Positions 14,213 through 14,422 of a stretch of 14,422 bases of DNA are shown here, one piece after another. The notes under the pieces are model-generated. The model saw only the letters and a list, made by a program, of their open reading frames with translations. It was not told the DNA's origin and did no database searches. Source of the stretch: JABSOG01 sp047617105 (GTDB lineage: Bacteria; Pseudomonadota; Gammaproteobacteria; Enterobacterales; Alteromonadaceae); contig JBLGCB010000133.1 of NCBI GenBank assembly GCA_047617105.1, positions 1 through 14,422 of the forward strand. The letters are read 5' to 3'. Both the position numbers and the translations under genes were made by a program. Numbering within the stretch: the stretch's first letter is position 1; every line of letters begins with the position of its first letter.

Positions 14213-14422
14213 TTAACTATAAGCACGAATAATGCCCTTTTTCGCCAAGGTTTGAATCACTTCGGTGGCACCATGGGTGATCTGCTGCTCTTCAAACTGC
14301 GGTAACTGCGTCACCAATGCTTCAACCAAGGTATCAAACGGTGTCCCCGGGTTATCAGCCAACAACTGTAATAACAACGCCGTCACCCCATTGATCAACA
14401 TAAACTGCACCTCTTCTTCTTC
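14213..14422 (-). CDS. C-terminal part of an HvfC/DUF2063-like protein, 5' end outside window
   Basis: An open frame enters from the right edge (EEEEVQFMLINGVTALLLQLL onward) and ends at TAA 14213-14215, giving 69 visible residues. Because the frame stays open to the edge, this is the end of a longer protein and not a 65-residue ORF starting at the internal GTG. The pattern of VQFMLINGVTALLLQLL, a helical stretch, then HGATEVIQTLAKKGII resembles the C-terminal helical domain of the DUF2063/HvfC family, which partners MNIO-type peptide-modifying enzymes (HvfB). The resemblance is short and remembered, so the family call is tentative. An upstream DUF692/HvfB gene beyond the edge would confirm it. 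Confidence 0.5.
   Translation of the reverse strand, partial: EEEEVQFMLINGVTALLLQLLADNPGTPFDTLVEALVTQLPQFEEQQITHGATEVIQTLAKKGIIRAYS

Overview
The window looks like chromosome of a marine gammaproteobacterium, most likely Shewanella or a close relative in the Alteromonadales. This rests on protein resemblance (aspS, a PhoP/PhoQ-like pair with a PepSY gene, DUF1415, YciI, Slp, an LprI-like protein, a DUF3336-type patatin), moderate GC, and intergenic spaces filled with small palindromic mobile repeats. The genus is an inference. No database search was run.

Layout. 1-1629 (-) is aspS, cut at its 3' end by the window edge. 1630-2077 is a repeat-rich gap with an aspS promoter, a 143-bp palindromic element in the aspS leader, and the first 186-bp MITE-like copy. 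2078-5095 (-) is a large membrane diguanylate cyclase with three tandem periplasmic solute-binding domains. Divergent from it are a DUF1415 gene and yciI, followed by a second 186-bp element copy in the opposite orientation. 6668-8966 (+) is a compact PepSY-response regulator-sensor kinase operon. 8984-9135 is an uncoded stretch with several interlocking complementary segments, possibly a group II intron 5' fragment or another folded RNA. It is followed by a secreted LprI-like protein. 9694-10542 (-) is an alpha/beta hydrolase of SERHL type. A 191-bp MITE-like palindrome separates it from a translationally coupled pair, 10747-12404 (-): an Slp-family lipoprotein and an exported methyltransferase-like protein. 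12755-14200 (+) is a patatin-like lipase. It converges on the C-terminal end of a gene resembling HvfC/DUF2063 at the right edge.

Function. The recurring theme is envelope sensing and envelope proteins: a c-di-GMP enzyme gated by periplasmic ligands, a PhoPQ-like system co-transcribed with a small periplasmic PepSY protein, an LprI-like secreted protein, a starvation-type lipoprotein and a lipase. I see no phage, plasmid, CRISPR or defence island. The novelty is in the small elements. At least two families of MITE-like repeats and one relic sit tightly against genes, and in several places the repeat sequence itself provides the stop codon of the neighbouring gene.
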